Shown piece by piece: positions 45,331-55,496 of a DNA stretch of 64,000 nt (the stretch's first letter is position 1; the number at the start of each line of letters is the position of its first letter). Made by a program: the position numbers and the translations under genes. A model generated the notes under the pieces. That model was given only the letters and a program-made list of their open reading frames with translations. It ran no database searches and had not been told where the DNA came from. Source of the stretch: Gulosibacter macacae (GTDB taxonomy: Bacteria; Actinomycetota; Actinomycetes; Actinomycetales; Microbacteriaceae); assembly GCF_003865375.1 (NCBI RefSeq), contig NZ_RQVS01000001.1:248001-312000 (forward strand). The letters run 5' to 3'.

Positions 45331-46242
45331 ATGACTGGGCGCGACTCGATTTTCTTTCCGGGGGAAGCGTGGTCTCGTGTACCTGCGGGACTGCCGCTGG
45401 TCGCGCTCCTCACTGGCTACCGCGACGCCGGTTCTACGGTGTTGCAAACGGTGGAATCACTGCTCGACGAAGGTGACGCCGAAATCGTTGCGGGCTTCGA
45501 CATCGACTCGCTCTTCGATTACCGCGCTCGACGACCGATCATCCGTGTCGAAGGCACACAGATTACCGAGTACCGTTTGCCGCGGCTTGATCTGCGACTT
45601 GTGCGCGACTCGATGGGGCAACAGTTTCTTTTGCTTTCAGGGTTCGAACCCGACTTCCGCTGGAGCGCGTTCACCGCATCCCTGCGCCAACTCATTTCGC
45701 ACTTCGAGGTCTCGACCGTGACGTGGGCGCACGCGATTCCGATGCCGGTGCCGCATACCCGACCGATTCGCCTCGCGGTCACCGGCACCCGTGAAGACCT
45801 TATTGAGCAACTTTCGGTCTGGCATGCGACGGTCGAAGCGCCGGCCCACGCGCTGCATGAACTGGAGTTCGAGCTGACGGCCGAGAGCTTCCCAATTGTC
45901 GACCTCGTCGTGCTCGTGCCGCACTACCTGGCCGATGGAGTGTTGCCGGCGACGGCGCTGCGACTCATTGAGGCGATCGGGACTGCGAGCGGACTACTGC
46001 TCGCAACCGAGCAATTGCGGGAACGCGATCGCGAGTTCCGACTTGAATTCGAGAGTTCGCTCGAGGAGAACGAAGAAGCTCAGCGCCTAATTTCGGTGCT
46101 CGAGACGCAGCACGATGGGTTCTTGCGCGGAAATCCGCTTGAGAATCCCTTCGCCGATGCCGATGGTGAACTGCCGAGCGCGGATTCCATCGCCGCTGAA
46201 CTAGAACGCTATTTGAAGACGCGCGCGGACGAGGAGAAGTGA
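45331..46242 (+). CDS. PAC2-family protein
   Basis: This 303-residue protein belongs to the PAC2 (proteasome assembly chaperone-like) family widespread in actinobacteria. The N-terminal LVALLTGYRDAGSTVLQTVESLL and the central HAIPMPVPHTRPIRLAVTGT, LVPHYLA and ALRLIEAI segments are typical. The C-terminus is acidic and helical. There is no evidence of a proteasome in this window, and the function in bacteria is not established. Leaderless-type promoter. The stop overlaps the GTG of the next gene by four bases, so the two are translationally coupled. Confidence 0.88.
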   Translation: MTGRDSIFFPGEAWSRVPAGLPLVALLTGYRDAGSTVLQTVESLLDEGDAEIVAGFDIDSLFDYRARRPIIRVEGTQITEYRLPRLDLRLVRDSMGQQFLLLSGFEPDFRWSAFTASLRQLISHFEVSTVTWAHAIPMPVPHTRPIRLAVTGTREDLIEQLSVWHATVEAPAHALHELEFELTAESFPIVDLVVLVPHYLADGVLPATALRLIEAIGTASGLLLATEQLRERDREFRLEFESSLEENEEAQRLISVLETQHDGFLRGNPLENPFADADGELPSADSIAAELERYLKTRADEEK

Positions 46243-47618
46243 GCACCAAGCCCAGCTCGAACGAGCCGCCGCCCACCACTGAAGCTCTACGCCTACTTCC
46301 ACCTCGGCTCCCACGACTGATCTTCATCGTTGCGCTCTTCGCCTATGTCGTCGCGGTGACGCAGCGCTCCTCGCTCGGAGTCGCCGGCGTAGACGCTGCT
46401 GATCGCTTCATGGCAACCGCCACCGAGCTTTCTGCCCTCGGCGTCATGCAGGTCGCGGTCTACGCGATCATGCAAATTCCCGTGGGGATGTTGCTCGACC
46501 GATTCGGCGCGCGCCAGCTCATCATGGTCGGTGCCGTGCTCATGGCAATCGGTCAGTGCATCGTGGCTCTCGCCCCAAGCATCGAGGTCGCGGTCATTGG
46601 CCGCGTGCTCGTTGGTGCGGGGGATGCGACGACATTCGTTTCGGGTCTGCGCATCCTTGCGGCCTGGTTCCCACCTCGACGAGTGCCGATCATGCAGCAG
46701 TGGTACGGAAATCTCGGGCAGATCGGTCAGTTCTTGTCGGCTGTGCCGTTCTCGACACTGTTGCATCTCGGCGGCTGGACGACAGCCTTTTTCACCACCG
46801 CGTCACTTTCGGTGATCGTTGTCATCGCCTCGATCGTGTGGCTTCGCGACACGCCGTACCGGGGCTTCGCTGGCGAGCCACTGTCGATTCGAGGTGCGTT
46901 CGACAAGCTCGGTCAGGCGTTCGCTCGACCCGGTACGCGCTTGGGCTTCTGGGCCCATTTCACGACCCAGTTCCCCGGCACTGTCTTCGGGTTGCTTTGG
47001 GGTTTCCCGATCATGGTGCAGGGGCTCGGGTATCCCACCGAGCTCGCCGCGGTGCTCGTGATTGCGCCAGTTATTGCCGGAATGGCGATTGGACCGTTTA
47101 TCGGCCTGGCGACGGCGCGGTGGCCACTGCGCCGCTCCAACCTCGTCATTTTCATTGTGTTGGTGCAGGCGGCATTCTGGATCGCCTGCATCACCTGGCC
47201 TGATCATCCGCCAATGTGGCTCTTCCTGCTGACGCTCGTGATCACCGGTGTTGGCGGCACGGGGTCAACGATCGGCTTCGATTTCGCGCGCACGTTCAAC
47301 CCTGCCTCGAGCTACGGATCAGCCTCCGGCATTGTCAACGTGGGCGGCTTCACGGCAAGTTCCGTCACCTTCCTCCTGGTCGGACTTGGCATTGACTTTG
47401 CCGGGCGCGCGGGCGACGGCACGACGCCCTGGAGTTCCTTCCAGGTGGCGCTCTGGGCGTTCCCGCTCGTCATGGCGCTGGGGCTCATCGGACTCATCAT
47501 TGAGCGCCGCCGTACGCGTTCTCGACTTGCCTCAGAAGAGGGCATCACCGTCGCGCCTCTTTGGACGGCCATCATGCGTCGCCGTCGCCGTCGCCGTCGC
47601 CGCCGCCGCCGCGGCTAA
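46239..47618 (+). CDS. MFS transporter with poly-arginine tail
   Basis: This 459-residue major facilitator has 12 predicted membrane segments. Motif A appears as GMLLDRFGARQL after helix 2. GFWAHFTTQFPGTVFGLLWGFP starts the second half. The GTG start overlaps the PAC2 stop (GTGA). The C-terminal cytoplasmic tail ends in 12 consecutive arginines then Gly, encoded by a CGTCGC repeat. The family resembles sugar-phosphate/nitrate-type MFS permeases, but I cannot assign a substrate. Confidence 0.85.
   Translation: MSTKPSSNEPPPTTEALRLLPPRLPRLIFIVALFAYVVAVTQRSSLGVAGVDAADRFMATATELSALGVMQVAVYAIMQIPVGMLLDRFGARQLIMVGAVLMAIGQCIVALAPSIEVAVIGRVLVGAGDATTFVSGLRILAAWFPPRRVPIMQQWYGNLGQIGQFLSAVPFSTLLHLGGWTTAFFTTASLSVIVVIASIVWLRDTPYRGFAGEPLSIRGAFDKLGQAFARPGTRLGFWAHFTTQFPGTVFGLLWGFPIMVQGLGYPTELAAVLVIAPVIAGMAIGPFIGLATARWPLRRSNLVIFIVLVQAAFWIACITWPDHPPMWLFLLTLVITGVGGTGSTIGFDFARTFNPASSYGSASGIVNVGGFTASSVTFLLVGLGIDFAGRAGDGTTPWSSFQVALWAFPLVMALGLIGLIIERRRTRSRLASEEGITVAPLWTAIMRRRRRRRRRRRRG
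47577..47612 (+). repeat. CGTCGC/CGC microsatellite encoding Arg12
   Basis: Four CGTCGC units followed by four CGC codons end the MFS gene. Such tracts can change length by slippage; any change that is not a multiple of three would also alter the stop codon. Confidence 0.85.
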
Positions 47619-47756
47619 TTGGATGCGCCGTGCCTGCGGCATTCGGGAATGTTTCGGAATCGCCGCGTGTAGTATTTAGTGTCGGACCCAGCCGGTCCCC
47701 ATTTGGGGGCTTGACATGGGCCTTAGTTATGTCCGCACCATGCGAAGGGGTTGATC

Positions 47757-49358
<1,602 letters not shown>

Positions 49359-49506
49359 GACAGCACCCGCAGTTCATTCTTCGCCGCCCTCCCCGCGCCG
49401 CTCAGGCTCGACGGAGGCCGGCGACTATAATCTGTGAGTTATCGTGCCTCGCGGCTTGACGCTTTCCGGCCGCGCCCAAGCACCTTCCCGATCAGAAAGG
49501 CCCGCT

Positions 49507-50766
49507 ATGGATCTGTCCGTTTTCGACAGCATGGAATCGGAGGTGCGCAGCTACATCCGCGCATTCCCGACGGTCTTCGACACGGCTCGAGGCTCCCTGC
49601 TCACCGATGAGGACGGCCGCGAGTACGTCGACTTCTTCTGCGGTGCTGGCACGCTCAACTATGGCCACAACCCGGCTGTGCTGAAGTCGCACGTGATCGA
49701 TTACCTCGCAGGCGACAAGATTCAGCACGCCCTCGACATGGCCACCGGTGCCAAGCGTCAATTCCTCGAGCGCTTCCGCGATGTCATTCTTGAACCACGC
49801 GATCTTGACTACAAGCTGCAGTTCCCGGGGCCCACCGGAGCCAATGCTGTTGAGGCAGCGCTCAAACTGGCCCGCATGGCCACTGGCCGCAGCACGGTCG
49901 TCGCGTTCACCCACGGCTACCACGGACTCTCGCTCGGCGCCCTCGCAGCGACGGGGAACCAGTGGTTCCGTCAGGCCGCTGGCACGAGCCTGCCCGACGT
50001 CGTTTTCCATCCCTTCGACGGCTACTACGGTGACGACGTCAACACCATCGCGCTCCTGCGTCAGCACCTCGAGGATCCCTCGAGCGGGCTCGATCTGCCT
50101 GCCGCAGTCATCGTCGAAACGGTCCAGGGTGAGGGCGGCGTCAACGTCGCGAGCAACGAGTGGCTACGGGAGTTGCGCGAACTCACTACTGAGTTCGGCA
50201 TCCTGCTCATCGTCGATGAGATTCAGATCGGTGTGGGGCGCTCGGGCCGCTTCTTCAGCTTCGAAGAGTCCGGCATCGTGCCTGACATCGTGACGATTTC
50301 GAAGTCGATTTCGGGCTATGGCTTCCCGATGGCGCTCGTACTCATTCGCCCCGAAATTGATGTGTGGAAGCCCGCAATGCACACCGGCACCTTCCGCGGT
50401 AACTCCATCGCCTTCGTCTCGGGTGCCGCTGCGCTCGACGAATTCTGGGCCGACCCGACCATCCATGAGCAGATTGCCAGTCGCGTCGAACTCGTGACTG
50501 AGCGCCTGAACTCGATCGTCGCAAGGTACCCCGAGCACTTCTCGACCCGCGGCCGCGGCCTGCTCCAGGGTCTTGTGGGCATCCAGGATCGCGCCCTCGC
50601 CGGTCGTATCTCGAAGGAAGCGTTCAAGCTCGGCCTCATTATCGAGACCAGCGGCGCCTTCGACGAGGTCGTCAAGGTCATGCCCGCGCTCGTGGGTGAC
50701 GAGGCTACCCTCGTTCGTGGTCTCGACCTCCTTGGCGCCGCAGTCGACGCCGCCCTCGCGGCCTAA
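49507..50766 (+). CDS. ectB: Diaminobutyrate--2-oxoglutarate aminotransferase (EctB-like)
   Basis: EctB converts aspartate semialdehyde and glutamate into 2,4-diaminobutyrate, normally the first ectoine step. This 419-residue class III PLP enzyme matches EctB closely: FCGAGTLNYGHN, LQFPGPTGANAVEAALKLAR, AVIVETVQGEGGVNVAS, LIVDEIQIGVGRSG and the PLP-lysine TISKSISGYGFPMALVL. HTGTFRGNSIAFV is conserved. GAAAGG lies eight bases upstream of ATG 49507. There is no ectA or ectC; the next gene, 27 bases on, is a CofE-like ligase. The product may therefore enter a pathway other than ectoine. Confidence 0.86.
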   Translation: MDLSVFDSMESEVRSYIRAFPTVFDTARGSLLTDEDGREYVDFFCGAGTLNYGHNPAVLKSHVIDYLAGDKIQHALDMATGAKRQFLERFRDVILEPRDLDYKLQFPGPTGANAVEAALKLARMATGRSTVVAFTHGYHGLSLGALAATGNQWFRQAAGTSLPDVVFHPFDGYYGDDVNTIALLRQHLEDPSSGLDLPAAVIVETVQGEGGVNVASNEWLRELRELTTEFGILLIVDEIQIGVGRSGRFFSFEESGIVPDIVTISKSISGYGFPMALVLIRPEIDVWKPAMHTGTFRGNSIAFVSGAAALDEFWADPTIHEQIASRVELVTERLNSIVARYPEHFSTRGRGLLQGLVGIQDRALAGRISKEAFKLGLIIETSGAFDEVVKVMPALVGDEATLVRGLDLLGAAVDAALAA

Positions 50767-50793
50767 GCACAGAACTCCCTAGGACACATACGA

Positions 50794-51501
50794 ATGACTG
50801 ATCTGCAGGCTAACGAGGGCAAGGCCCTCGAATCCACCATCGATGGCGTTGCCTACCAGCGACTTCCCATCCGCACGCACTTGGTGCTCGCTGACGACGA
50901 CCTCCACCAGATCGTGCGCAAGTACGCGCAGCCGGTGGTGCAAGATGGCGATGTGCTCTTCGTCACTGAGAAGATCGTGGCGATCACGCAGGGCCGGTCG
51001 ATGTTGCTCGACGACATTCACCCGCGCCCGCTCGCAAACTTCCTCTCGAAGTACGTTACCCGTACCCCGCACGGTATCGGTCTTGGCATGCCTGAGACCA
51101 TGGAGATGGCGTTGCAGGAGTGCGGCACCCCACGCATCCTCTTGGCCGCTGGCGTGTCGGCGTTCTCGAAGAAGGTGCTACGACGCTCGGGCGACTTCTA
51201 CCGCATCGCCGGCATGAAGGCGCGCGCGATTGATGGCCCGACCTCCGGGACGATCCCGCCCTATGACCGCTCGGTGGTGCTCGGACCCAAGGAGCCGACG
51301 CGCGTGGCGCGCGATCTCAAGACGCTCCTTGGCGGCAAGCTCGAGGTGCTCATCGTCGACATTAACGACATTGGTGGCAACATCCTCGGCTCGACCATGG
51401 ATCCGGCACGCAACGAGCACTGGGTGCGCGTGCTCAGCGATAACCCGCTCGGTCAGGGCACCCAATCGACGCCGATGGGCATTATTCGTCCGGTGAAGTA
51501 G
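50794..51501 (+). CDS. CofE-like gamma-glutamyl ligase family protein
   Basis: This 235-residue protein resembles coenzyme F420-0:L-glutamate ligase (CofE), specifically the short variant found in bacteria that lack F420. Motifs include LPIRTHLV, DVLFVTEKIVAITQGR, RSGDFYRIAGMKARAIDGPT and the C-terminal DNPLGQGTQSTPMGII. CofE joins glutamate through its gamma-carboxyl or alpha-amino group using GTP. No F420 genes (cofD, cofG/H) are in the window. It directly follows ectB, which suggests that an amine such as diaminobutyrate may be involved. That link is inference. Confidence 0.75.
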   Translation: MTDLQANEGKALESTIDGVAYQRLPIRTHLVLADDDLHQIVRKYAQPVVQDGDVLFVTEKIVAITQGRSMLLDDIHPRPLANFLSKYVTRTPHGIGLGMPETMEMALQECGTPRILLAAGVSAFSKKVLRRSGDFYRIAGMKARAIDGPTSGTIPPYDRSVVLGPKEPTRVARDLKTLLGGKLEVLIVDINDIGGNILGSTMDPARNEHWVRVLSDNPLGQGTQSTPMGIIRPVK

Positions 51502-51526
51502 CCGCAGCGAACTCGCTGTGACACCG

Positions 51527-51566
51527 ACGGGGGTCAGCTTGACGAATTGTCGAGCTGACCCCCCGT
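51527..51566. terminator. Bidirectional terminator between CofE-like and ATP-grasp genes
   Basis: ACGGGGGTCAGCTTGAC and GTCGAGCTGACCCCCCGT form a stem of about 16 bp with one mismatch around GAATT, between convergent genes. Confidence 0.85.
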
Positions 51567-51579
51567 TGCCGTGCGCGCG

Positions 51580-52587
51580 TTAGCGGCCGATCGCTGCGCG
51601 GTACACCGGCAATAGACCCTTGCGCAGCCCCGAGACCGTGGGCTTGGCCTGGAACACGCCGGTGTTGTAATTGCCCTCAATGAGCACGGGACGGTTGGGC
51701 GCAATGGCGACGTCCCAGCCGACAAAGGGCACTTCCGGGATGCGCTGGGCCGCGGCTTGCACCGCGTCAAGCGCCTCGGCGAATAGCGGCACCCGGAAGC
51801 CGACGATGGGTACGCCGGACAGCGGATGGATGCCGTGGGTCGCGTTGTTGTCGTCGAACGCCGGATAGAGTGCCACGCCCTCCGGCGAGAGCATCGTGTA
51901 CATGCCGCCGCCCGAGAAGTTGTCGACGTCGCCACCCGCGCCGATGCGCAGGGCAGTCGCGAGGATGTGCACCTTCGTGCCGTCGTTGTAGCTCACGATG
52001 CGCATGGTGTTCACACTCGAGCTGTTCAACTTCGCGAGATCGGGATGCTGCACGAGGAACTCTTCAAGCAAGAACTGACGGTTGCGCATCCGGTCACGAC
52101 GGAATGCCGTGAGGTCAGTGACCTCGTGCCGACGAATGCGCTCGATACCCTTGCCGCCGAGCGAGTCAGGCACCTTCGCCATGACATCAGCGTGGCGGTC
52201 AAGGAAGTCTTTGAGTGCTTGGTCATCAGCTTCGCGAATATCGAGCCACTCGCGACCGAGCACGTCTTCGAAGCGCACATTGAAGTTGAGCTTGTTCGAG
52301 AGCTGCGCGTTGGCAGTCTTGTCAGTGTTGAGCATCAGCGAATAGTGATTCGACTTCGGATGCGTCGCGAACGTGCGGCGCTCGGCGGGGGAGAGGATCG
52401 CAAAATCCCAGTCCTGATAGTCCTGGAAGGCGCACTCATAGCGGGTTGCCGACCAGAGCATATCGGCGAAGATGACGGCACGGGGCTTGCGGAAGTCGCG
52501 GCCAATATTGCCTGCCATCCGCCAGACGCGCGGCAGGTCCATCGCCTTGGCGCGGTCAAGTAGGTAGTTGAGGCGAAGGTTTGCCAC
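51580..52587 (-). CDS. Sugar-transfer-associated ATP-grasp family protein
   Basis: This 335-residue protein resembles the ATPgrasp_ST family of carboxylate-amine ligase folds. Recognisable parts are HPKSNHYSLMLNTDKTANAQLS (entry domain), the ATP-binding region VPDSLGGKGIERI, NRQFLLEEFLVQHPDLA, NTMRIVSYNDGT and the Mg site FVGWDVAIAPNRPVLIEGNYN. Family members act on cell-surface or peptide substrates, mostly uncharacterised. GTG 52587 is the most likely start (TTG 52602 is possible). It is convergent with ectB/CofE-like, sharing their terminator, so a common pathway is possible but unproven. Confidence 0.78.
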   Translation of the reverse strand: MANLRLNYLLDRAKAMDLPRVWRMAGNIGRDFRKPRAVIFADMLWSATRYECAFQDYQDWDFAILSPAERRTFATHPKSNHYSLMLNTDKTANAQLSNKLNFNVRFEDVLGREWLDIREADDQALKDFLDRHADVMAKVPDSLGGKGIERIRRHEVTDLTAFRRDRMRNRQFLLEEFLVQHPDLAKLNSSSVNTMRIVSYNDGTKVHILATALRIGAGGDVDNFSGGGMYTMLSPEGVALYPAFDDNNATHGIHPLSGVPIVGFRVPLFAEALDAVQAAAQRIPEVPFVGWDVAIAPNRPVLIEGNYNTGVFQAKPTVSGLRKGLLPVYRAAIGR

Positions 52588-52721
52588 GGTATTCGCTCGC
52601 AATTCTGTCGTCGGCTAGGGCGAGACAACTCTACTCGGCGGCGCGGCAGCGGGCCCGGCCGCCACCCCACCTCGTAAACTATCGAGGTTCACCAGTTCTC
52701 GAGCGAAGGGGAGGGTCACCA

Positions 52722-54818
52722 GTGACCTCGACTGAGCAGGCATACTCTGCCGCGCATCTGCAGGTGCTCGAAGGACTCGAGGCTGTGCGTAAGCGGCCCG
52801 GCATGTATATCGGCTCGACCGATTCGCGCGGGCTCATGCACTGCCTCTGGGAGATTATCGACAACTCGGTCGATGAGGCGCTCGGCGGATTCGGTAGCGA
52901 AATCACCATCCGACTCGAGTCCGATGGTTCGGTCGAGGTCGCCGACCGCGGCCGCGGCGTGCCGATCGACATCGAACCGCGTACCGGAATGACCGGTGTG
53001 CAGGTCGTGTTCACCAAGCTGCACGCCGGCGGAAAGTTCGATGGCTCGAACTACGGCGCAGCCGGTGGCCTGCACGGTGTGGGTGCTTCGGTGGTCAACG
53101 CCCTGTCGTCTCGCCTCGACGTCGAGGTGGATCGCGGCGGCAAGACCTACGCCATGAGCTTTAAGCGCGGCGTCCCGGGTGTCTTCGCCGATGGCAAGAA
53201 CGCGCCGGGCCCGGATGCCGAGTTCACCCCCGATGAAGGGCAAGCCGAGCTACGCATCATCGGCAAGACCGCACGCGGCGTTACCGGCACCCGCGTCCGC
53301 TATTGGGCCGACCCACAGGTCTTCATCAAGGATGCCGAGTTCAGCCTCGATAAGCTGCAAGAACGTGCCCGCCAGACCGCTTTCCTCGTGCCGGGGCTCG
53401 AAATCGTACTCGAGGACCAGCGTGATCCGACCGAGCCGGAGCGAGTAGCTTTCCGCTACGACGGCGGCATCTCCGAGTTCGTGGACTTCCTCGCGAGCGA
53501 CGGCCCCGTGACCGAAACTTGGCGCATCCAGGGCGGTGGCGACTACAGCGAGACGATTCCGGTGCTCGATGACCGCACCGGCCACATGGTGTCGCGCGAG
53601 GTCGCACGGCATATGGACGTCGACATCGCTCTGCGCTGGGGCATCGGCTACGACACCGAAACTCGCAGTTTCGTCAACATCATTGCGACCCCGAAGGGCG
53701 GCACGCACGTCGCTGGCTTCGAGCAGGCGCTCGTCAAGGTCGTACGCGACGAAATAACGAAAAACGCCCGTCGCCTCAAAGTCGGTAACGACAAGCTCGA
53801 AAAGGATGATGTGCTCGCCGGTCTCACGGCAGTCATCACGGTGCGCATCCCCGAACCGCAGTTCGAGGGGCAGACCAAGGAAGTGCTTGGCACGCCGCAG
53901 GCACGACAGATCGTCGCGCAGGCGCTCACCACCGGACTCAAGGAGCGCTTTACCTCGACCAAGCGCCAGGACAAGACCGAAACGAGCATGGTGCTCGAAA
54001 AGGTCGTCAACGAGATGAAGAGCCGCATCTCGGCGCGCGCACACAAAGAGACGCAGCGTCGAAAGAATGCGCTTGAAAATTCCTCCTTGCCGGCGAAACT
54101 CGTTGACTGCCGCTCGAACGAGGTTGATCGCACCGAGCTTTTCATTGTTGAGGGTGACTCAGCGCTCGGCACCGCGAAGCCTGCGCGCAATAGTGAGTTC
54201 CAGGCGCTCTTCCCGATTCGCGGCAAGATCCTCAACGTGCAGAAGGCTTCGCTTGCCGACATGCTCAAGAACGCCGAGTGCGCAAACATCATTCAGGTGC
54301 TCGGTGCCGGGTCGGGTCGCACGTTTGACCTCGAGCAGGCGCGCTATGGCAAGGTGATCATCATGTCGGATGCGGACGTCGATGGCGCGCATATCCGCAC
54401 CCTCCTGCTCACGCTCTTCTTCCGCTATATGCGGCCGATGATCGATGCTGGCCGCGTGTTCGCGGCCGTGCCGCCGCTGCACCGCGTAGTGGTGTTGCAT
54501 CCCGGCAAGAAGCCGAATGAGACGATCTACACCTACTCTGAGGCCGAGTTGCAGACGCTGCTCAAGAAGCTTGACCGCTCGGGGCGGAAGTATCAGGACC
54601 CGATTCAGCGGTACAAGGGTCTTGGCGAAATGGATGAAGACCAGCTTTGGGACACGACGATGAACCCCGAACACCGGCTGTTGCGCCGCATGACCATGGC
54701 GGATGCTGCGGAGGCTGAAGCGGTGTTTGAACTGCTCATGGGCAATGAGGTCGCGCCGCGCAAGGAGTTCATTGTCGAAGGCGCGAGCCAGGTCGTGCCC
54801 GAACTCATCGACATGTAG
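52722..54818 (+). CDS. parE: DNA topoisomerase IV subunit B
   Basis: ParE is the ATPase subunit of a type IIA topoisomerase that, with ParC (59119), unlinks replicated chromosomes. The 698-residue protein has the GHKL ATP site IIDNSVDEALGG and GRGVPIDIEPRTG, GGLHGVGASVVNALS, and the TOPRIM motifs LFIVEGDSALG and MSDADVDGAHIRTLLL. GTG start with GGGGAGG upstream and TAAACT about 43 bases before. The gap from the neighbouring sigA region and the position relative to parC make ParE more likely than GyrB, which normally sits near dnaA. Confidence 0.92.
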   Translation: MTSTEQAYSAAHLQVLEGLEAVRKRPGMYIGSTDSRGLMHCLWEIIDNSVDEALGGFGSEITIRLESDGSVEVADRGRGVPIDIEPRTGMTGVQVVFTKLHAGGKFDGSNYGAAGGLHGVGASVVNALSSRLDVEVDRGGKTYAMSFKRGVPGVFADGKNAPGPDAEFTPDEGQAELRIIGKTARGVTGTRVRYWADPQVFIKDAEFSLDKLQERARQTAFLVPGLEIVLEDQRDPTEPERVAFRYDGGISEFVDFLASDGPVTETWRIQGGGDYSETIPVLDDRTGHMVSREVARHMDVDIALRWGIGYDTETRSFVNIIATPKGGTHVAGFEQALVKVVRDEITKNARRLKVGNDKLEKDDVLAGLTAVITVRIPEPQFEGQTKEVLGTPQARQIVAQALTTGLKERFTSTKRQDKTETSMVLEKVVNEMKSRISARAHKETQRRKNALENSSLPAKLVDCRSNEVDRTELFIVEGDSALGTAKPARNSEFQALFPIRGKILNVQKASLADMLKNAECANIIQVLGAGSGRTFDLEQARYGKVIIMSDADVDGAHIRTLLLTLFFRYMRPMIDAGRVFAAVPPLHRVVVLHPGKKPNETIYTYSEAELQTLLKKLDRSGRKYQDPIQRYKGLGEMDEDQLWDTTMNPEHRLLRRMTMADAAEAEAVFELLMGNEVAPRKEFIVEGASQVVPELIDM

Positions 54819-54824
54819 GCGACC

Positions 54825-54846
54825 GTGCGCTGAGGTTCTCGAAGTG
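54825..54846 (-). repeat. Post-stop repeat copy (minus orientation)
   Basis: GTGCGCTGAGGTTCTCGAAGTG starts seven bases after the parE stop; its reverse complement contains CTTCGAGAACCTCAG. Confidence 0.6.
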
Positions 54847-54880
54847 GCGCTACTGAGCGTTCTTGAAGTTGCCGGGGGAG

Positions 54881-54892
54881 TAGCCTTCCGGG
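54881..54892 (+). promoter_or_regulatory. Leaderless-type -10 box of acetyltransferase gene
   Basis: TAGCCT at 54881-54886 is followed by six bases and the ATG at 54893. Confidence 0.6.
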
Positions 54893-55381
54893 ATGCAGAT
54901 TAGGGAAGCAACGCACCAAGATCTTGCTGCCATTGCCGAGATTGAAAACTACGAGCGGGCCAATGGCACCGCGAACTGGGGCATCGAACCCGAATCAATC
55001 GAACAGTGGGCTGAGAAACTCGCCACTGCGCAGGCCGCTGGCCTGCCGATTCTCGTCGTCGAAGAGGCGGGAGTCGTGCTCGGCTACGGGTCGTTCCGGC
55101 AATTTCGACCACACGAGGCGTGGAGCCCGAGCGCCGAGCACTGGCTCTATTTGCATCAGGATGCGCGTGGCCGCGGCCTTGGCGGGGCGCTGCTGGATGC
55201 ACTGCTTGAGCGCATTGCGCAAGCGGGCTACCGCAACACGATCGCTTGCGTCGAAAGCGGCAATGCGGGAAGCATCCGCTTGCATGAGGGTCGTGGCTTT
55301 GAGGAGGTCGGTAGGTTCTCAGATGTGGGCGAGAAATTTGGTCGATCGCTGAGCGTGGTGTTCTTGCGTAAGCGGCTTTAG
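54893..55381 (+). CDS. GNAT-family N-acetyltransferase
   Basis: This 162-residue acetyl-CoA-dependent acetyltransferase is of the phosphinothricin/amino-acid-type GNAT branch. IREATHQDLAAIAEIENYE at the N-terminus, the acetyl-CoA pyrophosphate loop LHQDARGRGLGGALLDALL and the C-terminal RLHEGRGFEEVG are typical. Homologues acetylate free amino groups of small molecules such as methionine sulfone or phosphinothricin; the substrate here is unproven. Leaderless-type promoter; followed by a REP-like repeat. Confidence 0.88.
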   Translation: MQIREATHQDLAAIAEIENYERANGTANWGIEPESIEQWAEKLATAQAAGLPILVVEEAGVVLGYGSFRQFRPHEAWSPSAEHWLYLHQDARGRGLGGALLDALLERIAQAGYRNTIACVESGNAGSIRLHEGRGFEEVGRFSDVGEKFGRSLSVVFLRKRL

Positions 55382-55398
55382 GAGGGGGAGCGAGGGGA

Positions 55399-55482
55399 TC
55401 TCGATACGTCGCTTCGCTCCTACTCGATCAACCAGAAGGTTTGGTTGGTCGAGTAGCGGCCGCAGGCCGCGTATCGAGACCC
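55399..55482. repeat. REP-like intergenic palindrome, copy 3
   Basis: The element begins ATCTCGATACG and ends CGTATCGAGACC, with core CTCGATCAACCA, seven bases, TTGGTTGGTCGAG. It lies between the convergent acetyltransferase and DUF1345 genes and matches the copy at 6656-6756. Confidence 0.8.
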
Positions 55483-55496
55483 CGCACGGCTCACGG

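Noticed and set aside
47712-47740. TTGACA upstream of sigA as a standard promoter
   Set aside because: No acceptable -10 hexamer lies 16-19 bases downstream; the AT-rich match TATGTC is only 11 bases away.
50794-51501. F420 biosynthesis by the CofE-like gene
   Set aside because: No cofC, cofD, cofG or cofH lies nearby, and the sequence resembles the short variants found in bacteria without F420.
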